This document shows, one piece after another, positions 22,189-30,540 of a DNA stretch of 64,000 bases. Location of the stretch: assembly GCF_038446665.1 (NCBI RefSeq), contig NZ_CP151802.1, positions 3,038,001 through 3,102,000 on the forward strand, given 5' to 3'. The notes under the pieces were generated by a model. That model was not told the DNA's origin and made no database searches. It saw nothing but the letters and a program-made list of their open reading frames with translations. Every line of letters starts with the position of its first letter. Position 1 is the stretch's first letter. A program made the position numbers and the translations under genes. The DNA comes from Lysobacter sp. FW306-1B-D06B. Its GTDB lineage: Bacteria > Pseudomonadota > Gammaproteobacteria > Xanthomonadales > Xanthomonadaceae.

Positions 22189-22455
22189 TCATTCCGCTGG
22201 CGGATTCCGAGGCCGGGGCGCCCGCGCCGAACGCCGCACGCCCGACAAGCCCAGCAACTCGATCGCGTCCACGCGAAATCCGCAGGCCCGCGCCATCAGC
22301 AGGGCACGTTTGCGCGTCGTCACAAAGCCGCACCTTCGCATGCGACGCAGCATTTCGGTGCTGACGCCGGCGGCGGCGGCAGCAATCTGGCAGGAGGGGA
22401 AACAAGCCACATAACGATCGACCGGGTTGGCCGAGATATCCGTATCTGTCTTCAT
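22189..22455 (-). CDS. Small Cro-like helix-turn-helix protein
   Basis: 88 residues. The core DRYVACFPSCQIAAAAAGVS, then TEMLRRMRRCGFV, reads as a helix-turn-helix of the YdaS/Cro-like sort, followed by a basic segment (TTRKRALLMARACG) and a Pro/Arg tail. It is divergent from two CI-like regulators with 137 bp between, the layout of a phage Cro/CI switch. The start at the ATG 22455 is chosen since the upstream frame runs over the shared promoter region. Family not proven. Confidence 0.55.
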   Translation of the reverse strand: MKTDTDISANPVDRYVACFPSCQIAAAAAGVSTEMLRRMRRCGFVTTRKRALLMARACGFRVDAIELLGLSGVRRSARAPRPRNPPAE

Positions 22456-22526
22456 GCCGCATTGGATACCACCGCAAGTTGGCTCAATCAACAACCAAAA
22501 GATGGCTGCGTTTCGCGTTCTGTGCG

Positions 22527-22539
22527 CAACAATAAGTTG
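22527..22539. promoter_or_regulatory. Operator-like CAAC-N5-GTTG motif, copy 1
   Basis: GCGCAACAATAAGTTG, with CAAC and GTTG as inverted half sites, ends 54 bp before the start of the first regulator. A related GTTG-N7-CAAC pair lies about 50 bp to the left, facing the divergent gene. The same motif recurs at the same distance before the second regulator. Confidence 0.5.
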
Positions 22540-22592
22540 GAGCTCACGCACCTCGCGTGTGCGTCCGCCAAGACCGCATCCGAGCGTTGAAC

Positions 22593-22961
22593 ATGCCGAA
22601 ATCGCAATACACACAGTTCTCCGATCGACTCCACCACGCCTGGGACCTGGCGGGCCTCCCGCAAGGTGACAGCCGTACCGGCGCGGTCGCCGAACGCTAT
22701 GAAGTCAGCCGGGAATCGGCCCGCAAATGGGGCCTGGGCAAGTCGATCCCGAGGACGCAACGGCTGCGCACCATAGCGGTGGAATCAGGCGTCAACTACG
22801 ACTGGCTCTCCACCGGGCGAGGCGAGATCATGAGTTCGGAGCAGTCAGTGCGCGAGCCGCCGAGCGAGTACGAGAGCTCCGTCATGGTGCGCTTGAATGC
22901 AGCGATTAGGAAACTTTCTCTGGAGAGGCAACTGGCCCTGCTGCAACTGCTCGAAGGCTAG
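22593..22961 (+). CDS. CI-like XRE-family regulator, copy A
   Basis: 122 residues. The HTH region is FSDRLHHAWDLAGLP, then TGAVAERYEVSRESARKWGLGKSIPRTQRLRTIA, and the post-HTH NYDWLSTGRGE is the signature of lambda-CI-type N-domains. The LexA-like S24 protease domain is missing; a short C-terminal helix (RLNAAIRKLSLERQLALLQLLEG) may mediate dimerisation. It is followed 155 bp later by a clear paralogue. The ATG at 22593 begins the conserved region. Confidence 0.8.
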   Translation: MPKSQYTQFSDRLHHAWDLAGLPQGDSRTGAVAERYEVSRESARKWGLGKSIPRTQRLRTIAVESGVNYDWLSTGRGEIMSSEQSVREPPSEYESSVMVRLNAAIRKLSLERQLALLQLLEG

Positions 22962-23047
22962 CGCTGACGCCGCTCAACGGCCGCCACGACGCCCGACAGT
23001 TGCGTCGTGCGGCAACCCGCACATGCTTGTGTGTCGTATGGCCTGCG

Positions 23048-23060
23048 CAACAATGGGTTG
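23048..23060. promoter_or_regulatory. Operator-like CAAC-N5-GTTG motif, copy 2
   Basis: GCGCAACAATGGGTTG, ending 56 bp before the second regulator's ATG. It matches copy 1 in sequence and position, so the promoter unit was duplicated with the gene. Confidence 0.5.
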
Positions 23061-23115
23061 TGGACGCGCGCCGGCTCGCTCGCGTCTGGCACTCATCGCA
23101 ACCGAGCGTAGGGAC

Positions 23116-23490
23116 ATGCCGCAAGGACGACACAAAGATTTCGCACGCCGGCTCAACACCGCCTGGGATTTCGCAGGATTTCCGCGGGCCCGCCGACGCA
23201 TCGGCGCCATCGCCGAGCACTACAACGTCAGCCGCGAGACGGCGCGCAAGTGGTGCCAGGGCCTGGCGATTCCCAAGTACGAACGCCTGAGCGTGATGGC
23301 CGTGCAGATGGGCATCAGCTCCGAATGGCTCTCCACCGGTCGCGGGGCCATGGAAAGCAACGACCTGGGCATACGCGAAGGCGCCACCAAGTACGACAAC
23401 GCCGAGGAAGTCCGTCTGGTCGGCCTGGTCCGCAAGCTCACACGCAGAAGGCAGCGCGCCCTGCTGCAGTTGCTGGAAGAAGAGCACTGA
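23116..23490 (+). CDS. CI-like XRE-family regulator, copy B
   Basis: 124 residues, a paralogue of the gene at 22593. FARRLNTAWDFAGFP, IGAIAEHYNVSRETARKWCQGLAIPKYERL and SSEWLSTGRGAME match copy A position by position, and both end in an LV(R/...)KL...RQRALLQLLEE-type helix. It lacks a protease domain. The next gene is ssrA, about 100 bp downstream. It probably binds the same operator class as copy A; target genes are unknown. Confidence 0.8.
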   Translation: MPQGRHKDFARRLNTAWDFAGFPRARRRIGAIAEHYNVSRETARKWCQGLAIPKYERLSVMAVQMGISSEWLSTGRGAMESNDLGIREGATKYDNAEEVRLVGLVRKLTRRRQRALLQLLEEEH

Positions 23491-23539
23491 ACCCGGCCGT
23501 ACCGGATTGAACCCCCGCAAACGGCGCGGACCGTGGCCC

Positions 23540-23567
23540 TTGTGGCGGCGGGCTTCGCCCCTATACT
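23540..23567 (+). promoter_or_regulatory. ssrA promoter
   Basis: TTGTGG (23540-23545), a 16-bp spacer and TATACT (23562-23567), 25 bp before the mature tmRNA 5' end. A good sigma-70 match. Confidence 0.7.
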
Positions 23568-23592
23568 GGTCGAGTCAGCGAGAGCTGTCCCC

Positions 23593-23946
23593 GGGGGTGC
23601 ACTGGCTTCGACGGGGGTCGCGAAATCGCCTGGCGCATGCCGAGGGGGTAGCTTTCCTCGTAAATCCAGCTGCAAACTTCTAGTTGCCAACGACGACAAC
23701 TACGCTCTGGCCGCTTAAGGCCTAAGCCCCGAAACTGCTTGTGTCCGTGCTCGCAGCGTAGGGTCATCATCACGGAATCGCCGGGGGCGGTTGCCTGTCA
23801 GCCCCTGGTTAACCCAAAACAGGCTGGTTCCTGGATGCGCTTTGCGCGCCGTGCTGTCCAGGGGCGAGATCCAACGGAGCGCTAAGCATGTAGTGCCGGG
23901 GATGGAGTGCCTTCGGACGGGGGTTCAATTCCCCCCACCTCCACCA
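23593..23946 (+). ncRNA. ssrA: Transfer-messenger RNA (tmRNA)
   Basis: 354 nt. The 5' GGGGGTG pairs with CACCTCC before the 3' terminal ACCA to form the tRNA-like acceptor stem. The conserved TGGCTTCGACGG lies at the 5' end, and the T-arm GACGGGGGTTCAATTCC near the 3' end. The tag reading frame at 23686-23718 gives ANDDNYALAA and a TAA stop. With SmpB it rescues stalled ribosomes and marks the peptide for proteolysis. Confidence 0.97.
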
Positions 23947-23965
23947 TCTTCAAAGCGTCAAACCT

Positions 23966-23996
23966 GCGCCCTGCAAGGCCCTGCCTTGCGGGGCGC
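23966..23996 (+). terminator. Hairpin after ssrA
   Basis: GCGCCCTGCAAGG, loop CCCTG, CCTTGCGGGGCGC, with one G-T pair; only a short T-rich run follows. Position fits the ssrA terminator. Confidence 0.6.
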
Positions 23997-24060
23997 TGCG
24001 TTTCCGGCGGGGCGTATGCCATCGGCGCATCAAACCGCGCACCGCTTTAGGACTTATCTG

Positions 24061-24399
24061 ATGGGACCGCAAACGCCGGTTCCGGATGCTCGCAGTGACT
24101 CCGTTACGGACACGCCCATGCACCAGGCCCGCCGACTCGCCGGTACCGAGCTGACCCAGACCGAACGCTTTGCCCTGCTGGCGTTGCGTCATCGCAACCA
24201 GTTGTTCCGTTGGGAACGCGAGCTGATGGCACCACAGACGATGCAGCGCCTCGGGGCGCTGGGGCTGGTGGCGTTCGAAGGCAACGAATGGGAGCCGACG
24301 TTGATGGGATCGGAGTTGATCGCCCGCCTCTCCGGGCACGATCTGACGTCCATCGCCTTGCCGGATCTAATGGCCCGCCTCCGGGGTGCGTCGACCTAA
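24061..24399 (+). CDS. Small hypothetical protein
   Basis: 112 residues from an ATG preceded by AGGA at 8 bp; an alternative ATG at 24118 would give 93 residues. The central part (TQTERFALLALRHRNQLFRWERELMAP split over residues 34-60, then TMQRLGALGLVAFEGNEWEPTLMG) looks like a small winged-helix fold in its pattern of helices and a short hairpin, but I do not recognise a family. It lies directly downstream of ssrA and converges on the topoisomerase gene. Confidence 0.5.
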   Translation: MGPQTPVPDARSDSVTDTPMHQARRLAGTELTQTERFALLALRHRNQLFRWERELMAPQTMQRLGALGLVAFEGNEWEPTLMGSELIARLSGHDLTSIALPDLMARLRGAST

Positions 24400-24413
24400 G
24401 CCACCTCGCCAGG

Positions 24414-25490
24414 TCAGCCCGTCACGCGCCGGCTGCGTCGCAGCAGCTTCAACGCAGCCTGCTCCCATTGGCGCTCACCGCGCGCGACCGCGACGGCGCG
24501 CTGCAAACGGCCGTCTTCCCAACACTCGAACACCGCCGGGTCGATGTACGACTTTCGACAGACCGCCGGCGTGTTGCCTAGCAGGTGCGCCACCTGCGCG
24601 ATGACTTCATTGCGCACGGCGGGAATCGCGGTGACCTTGGGCTCCCCGTCCTCGCGCAGCGGTATCTCGCACGCGGCGAGCAGGCGGATCGCCAGCAACG
24701 TGCCGCCCCAGGTGCGAAAGTCCTTCGCGGTGAAATCCTCGCCCATCGTCTCGCGCAGGTAGTCGTTGACCATGCCCGAGTCCACGGGCTGGCGCTGCCC
24801 GTCGTCGTCGATGTACTGGAACAGCATCTGGCCGGGCAGCTGCTGGCACCGCCGCATCAGGCGCGTGAGCCGCGCATCGTCGAGCACGACGTCGTGCTGC
24901 AATCCACCCTTGCCACGAAAATGCAGATGGGCGCGACCGCCGCGAAGGAACTCGACGTGGCGGTTGCGCAGCGTGGTCAGCCCGTAGGAGCGATTGCCGC
25001 GCGCATACTCGGCGTTGCCGATGCGCAGCAGCGTGTCGGCCAGCACCGATACGACGATGGCGAGCACTTTCTCGCGACCGAATCCCTCGCGCGCCAGATC
25101 GCGACGCAGTGCGCGGCGCAGCTTCGGCAAGGCCGCGGCGAAGGCGACGATGCGGTCGAACTTGCGTGCATCGCGCACTTGTTTCCAGCGCGGGTGGTAA
25201 CGGTACTGTTTGCGGCCGCGCGCGTCGCGACCTGAGGCCTGGAGGTGGCCGTTGGCGCGACGGCAAATCCACACGTCGCGGTAGGCGGGCGGAATCGCAA
25301 GCGCGCGGATGCGCGACAGCGTGGTCGCGTCGCGAACGCTGCGACCCTCGGCGTCCAGATAGCGGAAGCCTTTGCCGGCACGCTGCCGACGCAGGCCGGG
25401 CTCCTCGTCGCTGACGTAAACCAGCCCACCATCGCTGGCGGAGGCGGCGGCGGCGTCCTGGGGCGGGCCGTTGCGGCTCGAATGTGGCAT
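24414..25490 (-). CDS. DNA topoisomerase IB (eukaryotic/poxvirus type)
   Basis: 358 residues, the size of bacterial TopIB. It relaxes supercoils through a 3'-phosphotyrosine. The N-terminal domain has GKGFRYLDAEGRSV and IPPAYRDVWICRRANGHLQASG, then DARGRKQYRYHPRW. The catalytic part includes RIGNAEYARGNRSYGLTTLR, HLHFRGKGG, KDFRTWGGT and the active tyrosine in CRKSYIDP near residue 316. Such genes are scattered among proteobacteria and are often acquired; base composition here does not stand out. Confidence 0.92.
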   Translation of the reverse strand: MPHSSRNGPPQDAAAASASDGGLVYVSDEEPGLRRQRAGKGFRYLDAEGRSVRDATTLSRIRALAIPPAYRDVWICRRANGHLQASGRDARGRKQYRYHPRWKQVRDARKFDRIVAFAAALPKLRRALRRDLAREGFGREKVLAIVVSVLADTLLRIGNAEYARGNRSYGLTTLRNRHVEFLRGGRAHLHFRGKGGLQHDVVLDDARLTRLMRRCQQLPGQMLFQYIDDDGQRQPVDSGMVNDYLRETMGEDFTAKDFRTWGGTLLAIRLLAACEIPLREDGEPKVTAIPAVRNEVIAQVAHLLGNTPAVCRKSYIDPAVFECWEDGRLQRAVAVARGERQWEQAALKLLRRSRRVTG

Positions 25491-25585
25491 GGCCGCAGCA
25501 TCCCGAGGCGCGCATCAAGATCGCGTCGCGACATGAACCGTTGTCGACACCGCGCATCGTCACCGGGGATCGGCGACCATGCCGC

Positions 25586-26209
25586 ATGGCCTTCGTGCGC
25601 AGTTCCGGACCCGAGCAGACCCGCGGTGCCAGCGAAGGCGCCTGCCATCTCTATGTGCTGCCCTGCGCCTTCGAGGATCTGCTGAAGCTGGGCTTCTCGC
25701 GACAACCGCTGGAGCGCATGCAGGCGCTGCACTCGCGCTTCTTCGAATTCTTCGACCTCGACCGCGCCTTGCTGGTGGAAACCGAAACCGTGCGCGACGC
25801 GCGACGGCTGGAACTCGAACTCCACCATCGTCTCATCGATCACAGCGCCCCTGCCCCGCTCACCGTGCGCGTGCAGGCGGCCGGACACACGGAGTGGTAT
25901 CGCGGCGCGTATGCCCGGCTCGCGCAGGAAGTCGCGGCGCTCGGCGAACGAGGTCACATCGTGCATGCGCCGTTGCGCGGCTGGCTCCAGGCGCAGCTGC
26001 GTGGGCGCGTGCAGGCGCTCTACGGCTGGGGCATGCGCGTGCTGGAGAGTGTGGAAGGCGAACCCGCCTACCTGGATCAGCTGCCGGCATTGCGCGCCTT
26101 GCGGCAGCAGGTGCTGGACGTGCTCGATGCGCATACCGCCGCAGGGATCGAAGTTGCCGAGCATCTGCCCGAGGCGCTGGCGCGGTGGTATGCGGGGCGC
26201 CTGGAGTGA
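25586..26209 (+). CDS. GIY-YIG nuclease-like protein
   Basis: 207 residues. The N-terminal 80 residues follow the T5orf172/MUG113-type GIY-YIG pattern: CHLYVLPCAFEDLLKLGFSR in the GIY...YIG positions, ERMQALHSRFFEFFDLDRA, then the possible catalytic Glu in DARRLELELHHRL. The C-terminal helical half, with GMRVLESVEGEPAYLDQLPALRALRQ spread over two helices, is of unknown role. It is divergent from the topoisomerase gene, with about 95 bp between. Confidence 0.7.
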   Translation: MAFVRSSGPEQTRGASEGACHLYVLPCAFEDLLKLGFSRQPLERMQALHSRFFEFFDLDRALLVETETVRDARRLELELHHRLIDHSAPAPLTVRVQAAGHTEWYRGAYARLAQEVAALGERGHIVHAPLRGWLQAQLRGRVQALYGWGMRVLESVEGEPAYLDQLPALRALRQQVLDVLDAHTAAGIEVAEHLPEALARWYAGRLE

Positions 26210-26244
26210 CGGGCGGCAAGGGAGCGTGTTGAACGCGAGCGCGG

Positions 26245-26586
26245 TTATTTTCGTCCGGCGGGGAGCGGTTCTTCGTCGTGCCGATAGGCCGGCGGGTAAT
26301 AGAAGTTGACCGTCTTCAGCAGCGTGCGGCCCGTGTTGCGCACTTCATGCCGCTCGCCGCGTTCGATCACCAGCAAACTGCCCGCCTTCAGCGCTTTCCG
26401 TCGGCCTTCCACGATTGCCAGCCCGCTGCCGGACACCACGTAAAGCCACTGGTCCGCACCACGATGCCGGTTGTCCGGGCCGCCTTCGCGGGCGCCCGGC
26501 GCAATGACCATCTCGGCCGCCTGCACCTTGCGCACCTCGAACGCGACCCGGAATCCCTTTCCGAAACGAAACCGCTTGTGCTTCAT
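26245..26586 (-). CDS. Cupin-domain protein
   Basis: 113 residues. It is a single cupin barrel: the first metal motif region is RHRGADQWLYVVSGSGLAIVEG, the second GSLLVIERGERHEVRNTG. His and Glu ligands are partly kept, so metal binding is likely. The substrate is unknown. It starts 8 bp after the stop of the YeaQ-like gene on the same strand, so the two probably share a transcript. Confidence 0.8.
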   Translation of the reverse strand: MKHKRFRFGKGFRVAFEVRKVQAAEMVIAPGAREGGPDNRHRGADQWLYVVSGSGLAIVEGRRKALKAGSLLVIERGERHEVRNTGRTLLKTVNFYYPPAYRHDEEPLPAGRK

Positions 26587-26594
26587 GCGCCGCG

Positions 26595-26867
26595 TCAGCG
26601 GGCGCGGCCACGCGTGAACAGATTGACGATCGCCAACAGCACCACGGCGCCGAGCAGCGACAGCAGCAGGCCGCCGATGCTGAAATTGCCGTCGTTGATG
26701 TCGCCTCCGCCCAGGCCCAGCACGCCGCCGAGCCAGCCGCCGATGAAGGCACCGATGATGCCGACGACGATGTTGAGGATGATGCCCTGCTGCGCGTCAC
26801 GACGCATGATGAGGCTGGCGAGCCAGCCGACGATGCCGCCCACGATCAACCAGATGATGATGCCCAT
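26595..26867 (-). CDS. GlsB/YeaQ/YmgE family stress membrane protein
   Basis: 90 residues with three membrane segments: IIWLIVGGIVGWLASLIM, GIILNIVVGIIGAFIGGWLGG and SIGGLLLSLLGAVVLLAIVNLF. This is the transglycosylase-associated protein family, often induced by general stress. The function is not established. Upstream of the cupin gene. Confidence 0.9.
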   Translation of the reverse strand: MGIIIWLIVGGIVGWLASLIMRRDAQQGIILNIVVGIIGAFIGGWLGGVLGLGGGDINDGNFSIGGLLLSLLGAVVLLAIVNLFTRGRAR

Positions 26868-26990
26868 GCCCGTTCTCCACTCCTGACCTCAGGTGCCGCG
26901 GATCGTAGGAGCGGGCTTGTGATCGGCGCGTGTGGGGTGCCCGGTTGCGTCGTGACGGCTTCTACACAGCGTCGCCACCACCGTGGCCGG

Positions 26991-27476
26991 ATGGACTGGA
27001 TGCTGCAATTGCTCGTTCTGCGCGACGCCGCCATCGCCATGGCGCTTGGCGGCGTGATCGGCTTTGAGCGCGAACTGAAGAACCGCCCCGCTGGCTTCCG
27101 CACGCACATGCTGGTGGGAGGCGCAGCGGCGCTGCTGGTCGGGCTGGGGCAACTGGTGATCGCCGACCATCGCCTGGGCAGCGAACTGCGCCTGACCATC
27201 GACCCGCTTCGTCTGGTGGAGGCCGTCGTGGCCGGCGTGTCCTTCATCGGCGCGGGCACGATCTTCGCGCAGCGCGGATCGCAGGTGGTCGTGGGCATCA
27301 CCACCGCCGCGTCGATCCTGATGGTGGCGGTGATCGGTGTGATGTGCGGCTTCCGTTACCACCTGCTGGCGGGCTTTGCGACCGCGCTGACGCTGCTGGT
27401 GCTGACCGTGATCGCCCGGGTCGAACGACGCATGATGCCCGGCGAAAACCACGACGAGCCGCCCAAGCGCGATTGA
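26991..27476 (+). CDS. MgtC/SapB family membrane protein
   Basis: 161 residues. The MgtC domain begins LRDAAIAMALGGVIGFERELKNRPAGFRTHMLVGGAAALL (residues 9-48) and continues with EAVVAGVSFIGAGTIFA. Four membrane segments are apparent. MgtC proteins are linked to growth in low magnesium and, in pathogens, to survival in macrophages through ATP synthase; most family members are uncharacterised. The start ATG at 26991 is chosen because the frame upstream is not hydrophobic or conserved. Confidence 0.88.
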   Translation: MDWMLQLLVLRDAAIAMALGGVIGFERELKNRPAGFRTHMLVGGAAALLVGLGQLVIADHRLGSELRLTIDPLRLVEAVVAGVSFIGAGTIFAQRGSQVVVGITTAASILMVAVIGVMCGFRYHLLAGFATALTLLVLTVIARVERRMMPGENHDEPPKRD

Positions 27477-27554
27477 TGGCGAATGACGCCAGCCATGCCT
27501 CACGGATTCTTAGCGTCGCGCAACTATGCTGACGCTCATTCGCGTCCGGCGTGA

Positions 27555-27734
<180 letters not shown>

Positions 27735-29474
27735 ATGCGCGAGTCGCTGCCCGCGCCGCCGTCGCTGTCGGCGATGCCACGCGCACGCGCGGACGGCATG
27801 AATCCGCACGGGCTGGCGCGCACCGGCCGCATCCTGCGGTTCCTCATGCGCTATCGCGGCACCGGCGTGTTCACGGGCCTGGACTTGCGCTCGTCGGTGC
27901 CGGTGATCGGCGAAATCGACGTCGCCGACCAGCGTCCCGAACAGTTCGTCAAGGATCTTGAAGCACTCGGACCGACCTTCATCAAACTCGGCCAGGCCCT
28001 GTCCACGCGTCCCGATCTGGTGCCCGCGCCCTACCTCGCGGCGCTGGCGCGCACGCAGAGCCAGGTGACACCGGTCGAGTTCGATGCGATCCGCACGCAG
28101 GTCGAAACCTCGCTGGAAAGACCCATCGCCGAGGTCTTCGCCTGGTTCGATCCCGCGCCGTTGGGCTCGGCCTCGCTGGCGCAGGTGCATCGTGCGCGAC
28201 TGCTCGACGGCCGCCCCGTCGCCGTCAAGGTGCAGCGCCCCGGCATCGCCGAAGAAGTCCGGCAGGACCTGTCCGTGCTCGACTCCATCGCCACCGGCGT
28301 GGATCACACCACCGGGCTGGGCCAGCGCGTGCGCTTCTCCGACTGGGTGCACGAGTTCCGCAAGGCGCTGGTGGGCGAGCTGGACTACACGCTGGAAGCG
28401 GCCAATCTGGAGCGCTTTTCCGAACACCTCGCCGCATATCCCGACCTGCTCATCCCGCGCCCCGTGTGGCCGCTCACGCGCACGCGCGTGCTGGTGATGG
28501 ACCTGGTCAACGGCGATCCGCTCGACTCGCACGTGCATTTGCGCATGCGGCCCGACGCGCTGGAACGCCTGTGCGAATCGCTGCTGCGCGGCTACCTCGA
28601 CCAGATGTTCGTGCATGGCGAGATCCATGCCGATCCGCATCCGGGCAACCTGCTGCTCACCGACGACGGACGGCTTGCCGTGATCGACCTGGGGATGGTC
28701 GTGCACCTGCCGCCGCGCCAGCGCACGCGGTTGCTCAAGTTGATGTTCTCCTCGGTGGAAGGTCGCGGCGACGATGCGGCCGATGAAGTGATCGCACTCG
28801 GCACGCGCCTGGAAACCTTCGACGAGGAGCGCTACCTGCGCGAATCCGGTCAGCTCATCGCCCGCTACGCCGCGCACGCCGGGCTCAAAGATCATTCCGA
28901 AGGCCGTCTGATGCTCGACCTCACCCGCATCGGCGCGATGTGCGGGCTGCGCACGCCGCCGGAGCTGAGTCTGCTCGGTCGCACGCTGTTGCATCTGGAA
29001 GGCGTGTGCCGTCTGCTGGCGCCGCAGCTCAACGTGCAGAAAGTGATCGAAAGCCACATGCCGCAGATGATTTCCGCGCAGATCCGGCGGTCGCTGTCGA
29101 TGCCGGCGCTCGCCGTGGAAGCGGTGGAATTGCAGGGCCTGGTGCAGGATGCGCCGCGCAAGCTCTCTTCGGTGCTGTCGTTGCTCGCGGAGAACCGACT
29201 GCAGGTGCGCATCACCGGGCTGCAGGAATCGCGGCTGATGGAAAACCTGCAGAAGATCGCCAACCGCATCGCTGCGGGCGTGGTCGTGGCGGCGCTGATC
29301 CTGGCCTCGGCGATGCTGCTGCGCGGCAGCGGTACCGGCGCACCGAACCGCTACGAGTGGCTGGCGCTGGTGCTGTTCCTGGTCGCCACCGCGCTGGGAT
29401 TGGCGCTGGTGGTCAGCGCGCTGCTGCGCGATCGCAAGGCCAAGCCGCGCGAGGAACGCGGGCCGCGCACATGA
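27735..29474 (+). CDS. ABC1/AarF/UbiB family atypical kinase
   Basis: 579 residues. UbiB-type proteins support coenzyme Q synthesis; other members are of unknown role. The family motifs are LGPTFIKLGQALSTRPDLVP (the KxGQ motif, residues 74-93), PLGSASLAQVHRA (A-rich loop), AVKVQRPG, the catalytic VHGEIHADPHPGNLLL and VIDLGMV. Two C-terminal membrane segments, AAGVVVAALILASAMLL and LALVLFLVATALGLALVV, anchor it. A separate cluster with ubiE/ubiJ is not seen, so this may be an accessory paralogue. Confidence 0.9.
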   Translation: MRESLPAPPSLSAMPRARADGMNPHGLARTGRILRFLMRYRGTGVFTGLDLRSSVPVIGEIDVADQRPEQFVKDLEALGPTFIKLGQALSTRPDLVPAPYLAALARTQSQVTPVEFDAIRTQVETSLERPIAEVFAWFDPAPLGSASLAQVHRARLLDGRPVAVKVQRPGIAEEVRQDLSVLDSIATGVDHTTGLGQRVRFSDWVHEFRKALVGELDYTLEAANLERFSEHLAAYPDLLIPRPVWPLTRTRVLVMDLVNGDPLDSHVHLRMRPDALERLCESLLRGYLDQMFVHGEIHADPHPGNLLLTDDGRLAVIDLGMVVHLPPRQRTRLLKLMFSSVEGRGDDAADEVIALGTRLETFDEERYLRESGQLIARYAAHAGLKDHSEGRLMLDLTRIGAMCGLRTPPELSLLGRTLLHLEGVCRLLAPQLNVQKVIESHMPQMISAQIRRSLSMPALAVEAVELQGLVQDAPRKLSSVLSLLAENRLQVRITGLQESRLMENLQKIANRIAAGVVVAALILASAMLLRGSGTGAPNRYEWLALVLFLVATALGLALVVSALLRDRKAKPREERGPRT

Positions 29475-29498
29475 ACACGGCCCGCGCGCGAGGGGGCG

Positions 29499-29909
29499 TC
29501 AGGCCGCCTGGTTGATGCGGATGTGGTTGCCGGCCGGATCGCGGAACGCGCAGTCGCGAACGCCGTAGGGTTGGTCGGTCGGCTCCTGGATGACCTCCGC
29601 GCCGCGTGCCTGCAGCTTCTCGAACACGCCGTCCAAGTCCTGCGTCGCCAGGATGATCATCGCGTAGGTGCCCTTGGCCATCATCTCGGCGATGGTGTGG
29701 CGTTCTTCGTCGGTCAGCCCGGGCGTCGCGCCGGGCGGGTGCAGCACGATCGAGGTCTCCGGCTGGCCCTTCGGACCGACGGTGATCCAGTGCCGGCCGC
29801 CGTACTCGACCTCCTTGCGGACCTCGAAACCGAGTGCGTCGCGGTAGAACGCCAGCGATTCGGCAGGGTCGTTGTGCGGCAGGAAAGTCGAGTGCAGGGT
29901 GATGTCCAT
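29499..29909 (-). CDS. VOC-family (glyoxalase-like) protein
   Basis: 136 residues. It starts MDITLHSTFLPHNDPAESLAFYRDALGFEV and ends FRDPAGNHIRIN, the beta-alpha-beta-beta-beta repeats of glyoxalase/bleomycin resistance/dioxygenase proteins. The metal His of HSTFL and the Glu of later strands are plausible. The AraC regulator gene ends 34 bp upstream on the same strand; the pair recurs in other bacteria as far as I recall. Confidence 0.88.
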   Translation of the reverse strand: MDITLHSTFLPHNDPAESLAFYRDALGFEVRKEVEYGGRHWITVGPKGQPETSIVLHPPGATPGLTDEERHTIAEMMAKGTYAMIILATQDLDGVFEKLQARGAEVIQEPTDQPYGVRDCAFRDPAGNHIRINQAA

Positions 29910-29943
29910 GGCGGTTGCTCCGCGGGTGGGGAAGTCCACGGGC

Positions 29944-30393
29944 TCAGTCTAGTTGCGGCTCCGCGGGGGGCGCTTCTCGATTCCTGATCGGTCGCGTCAC
30001 CTGTCGTTCCACGCAGGCCGGCATGCCCTCGGCGATGCGCGCCTGCTCGCGCTTGTACGCGCCCGGCGGCATCCCCACCAGCTCGGCGAACCGCGTGCTG
30101 AAGGTGCCCAGCGACGCGCAGCCGACTTCGAAGCACACGTCCGTCACGCTCAGGTCGCCGCGCCGCAGCAGCGCCATCGCGCGCTCGATGCGCCGCGTCA
30201 TCAGGTAGCTGTAAGGCGATTCGCCGAACGCCAGCTTGAACTGCCGGCTCAGGTGCCCGGCCGACATGTGCACGCCGCGCGCCAGCGCCTCCACGTCGAG
30301 CGGTTGCGCGTACTCGCGATCGATCCGGTCGCGCACGCGGCGAAGACGGACGAGGTCGCGCAGGTATTGGGGATCAGGGTGAGTTCCGTTCAC
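29944..30393 (-). CDS. AraC-family transcriptional regulator
   Basis: 149 residues from GTG 30393; an in-frame ATG at 30456 is the alternative. The protein is almost only the double HTH: RIDREYAQPLDVEALARGVHMSAGHLSRQFKLAFGES split across HTH 1 and IERAMALLRRGDLSVTDVCFEVGCASLGTFSTRFAELVGMPPGAY across HTH 2. No sensor domain is present. It probably controls the VOC gene just downstream. Confidence 0.88.
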   Translation of the reverse strand: MNGTHPDPQYLRDLVRLRRVRDRIDREYAQPLDVEALARGVHMSAGHLSRQFKLAFGESPYSYLMTRRIERAMALLRRGDLSVTDVCFEVGCASLGTFSTRFAELVGMPPGAYKREQARIAEGMPACVERQVTRPIRNREAPPAEPQLD

Positions 30394-30540
30394 CCGCGCG
30401 ATCGTGTCATGGCGCCTTGCGGTGCTCAAGCGGCGCAGGCCGTGCGGCGCATTCACGCGGAAGGTGCGCGCGCTTCACGCCCGGCGAATCGGGCCGGTGC
30501 CATGGTTGGTGTTTCGGAACCCGCCCCTGGAGCATGCCCC

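Noticed and set aside
23593..24060. Phage or island attachment site at the 3' end of ssrA
   Set aside because: ssrA ends are frequent integration sites, but no second copy of the 3' segment and no integrase is in the window.
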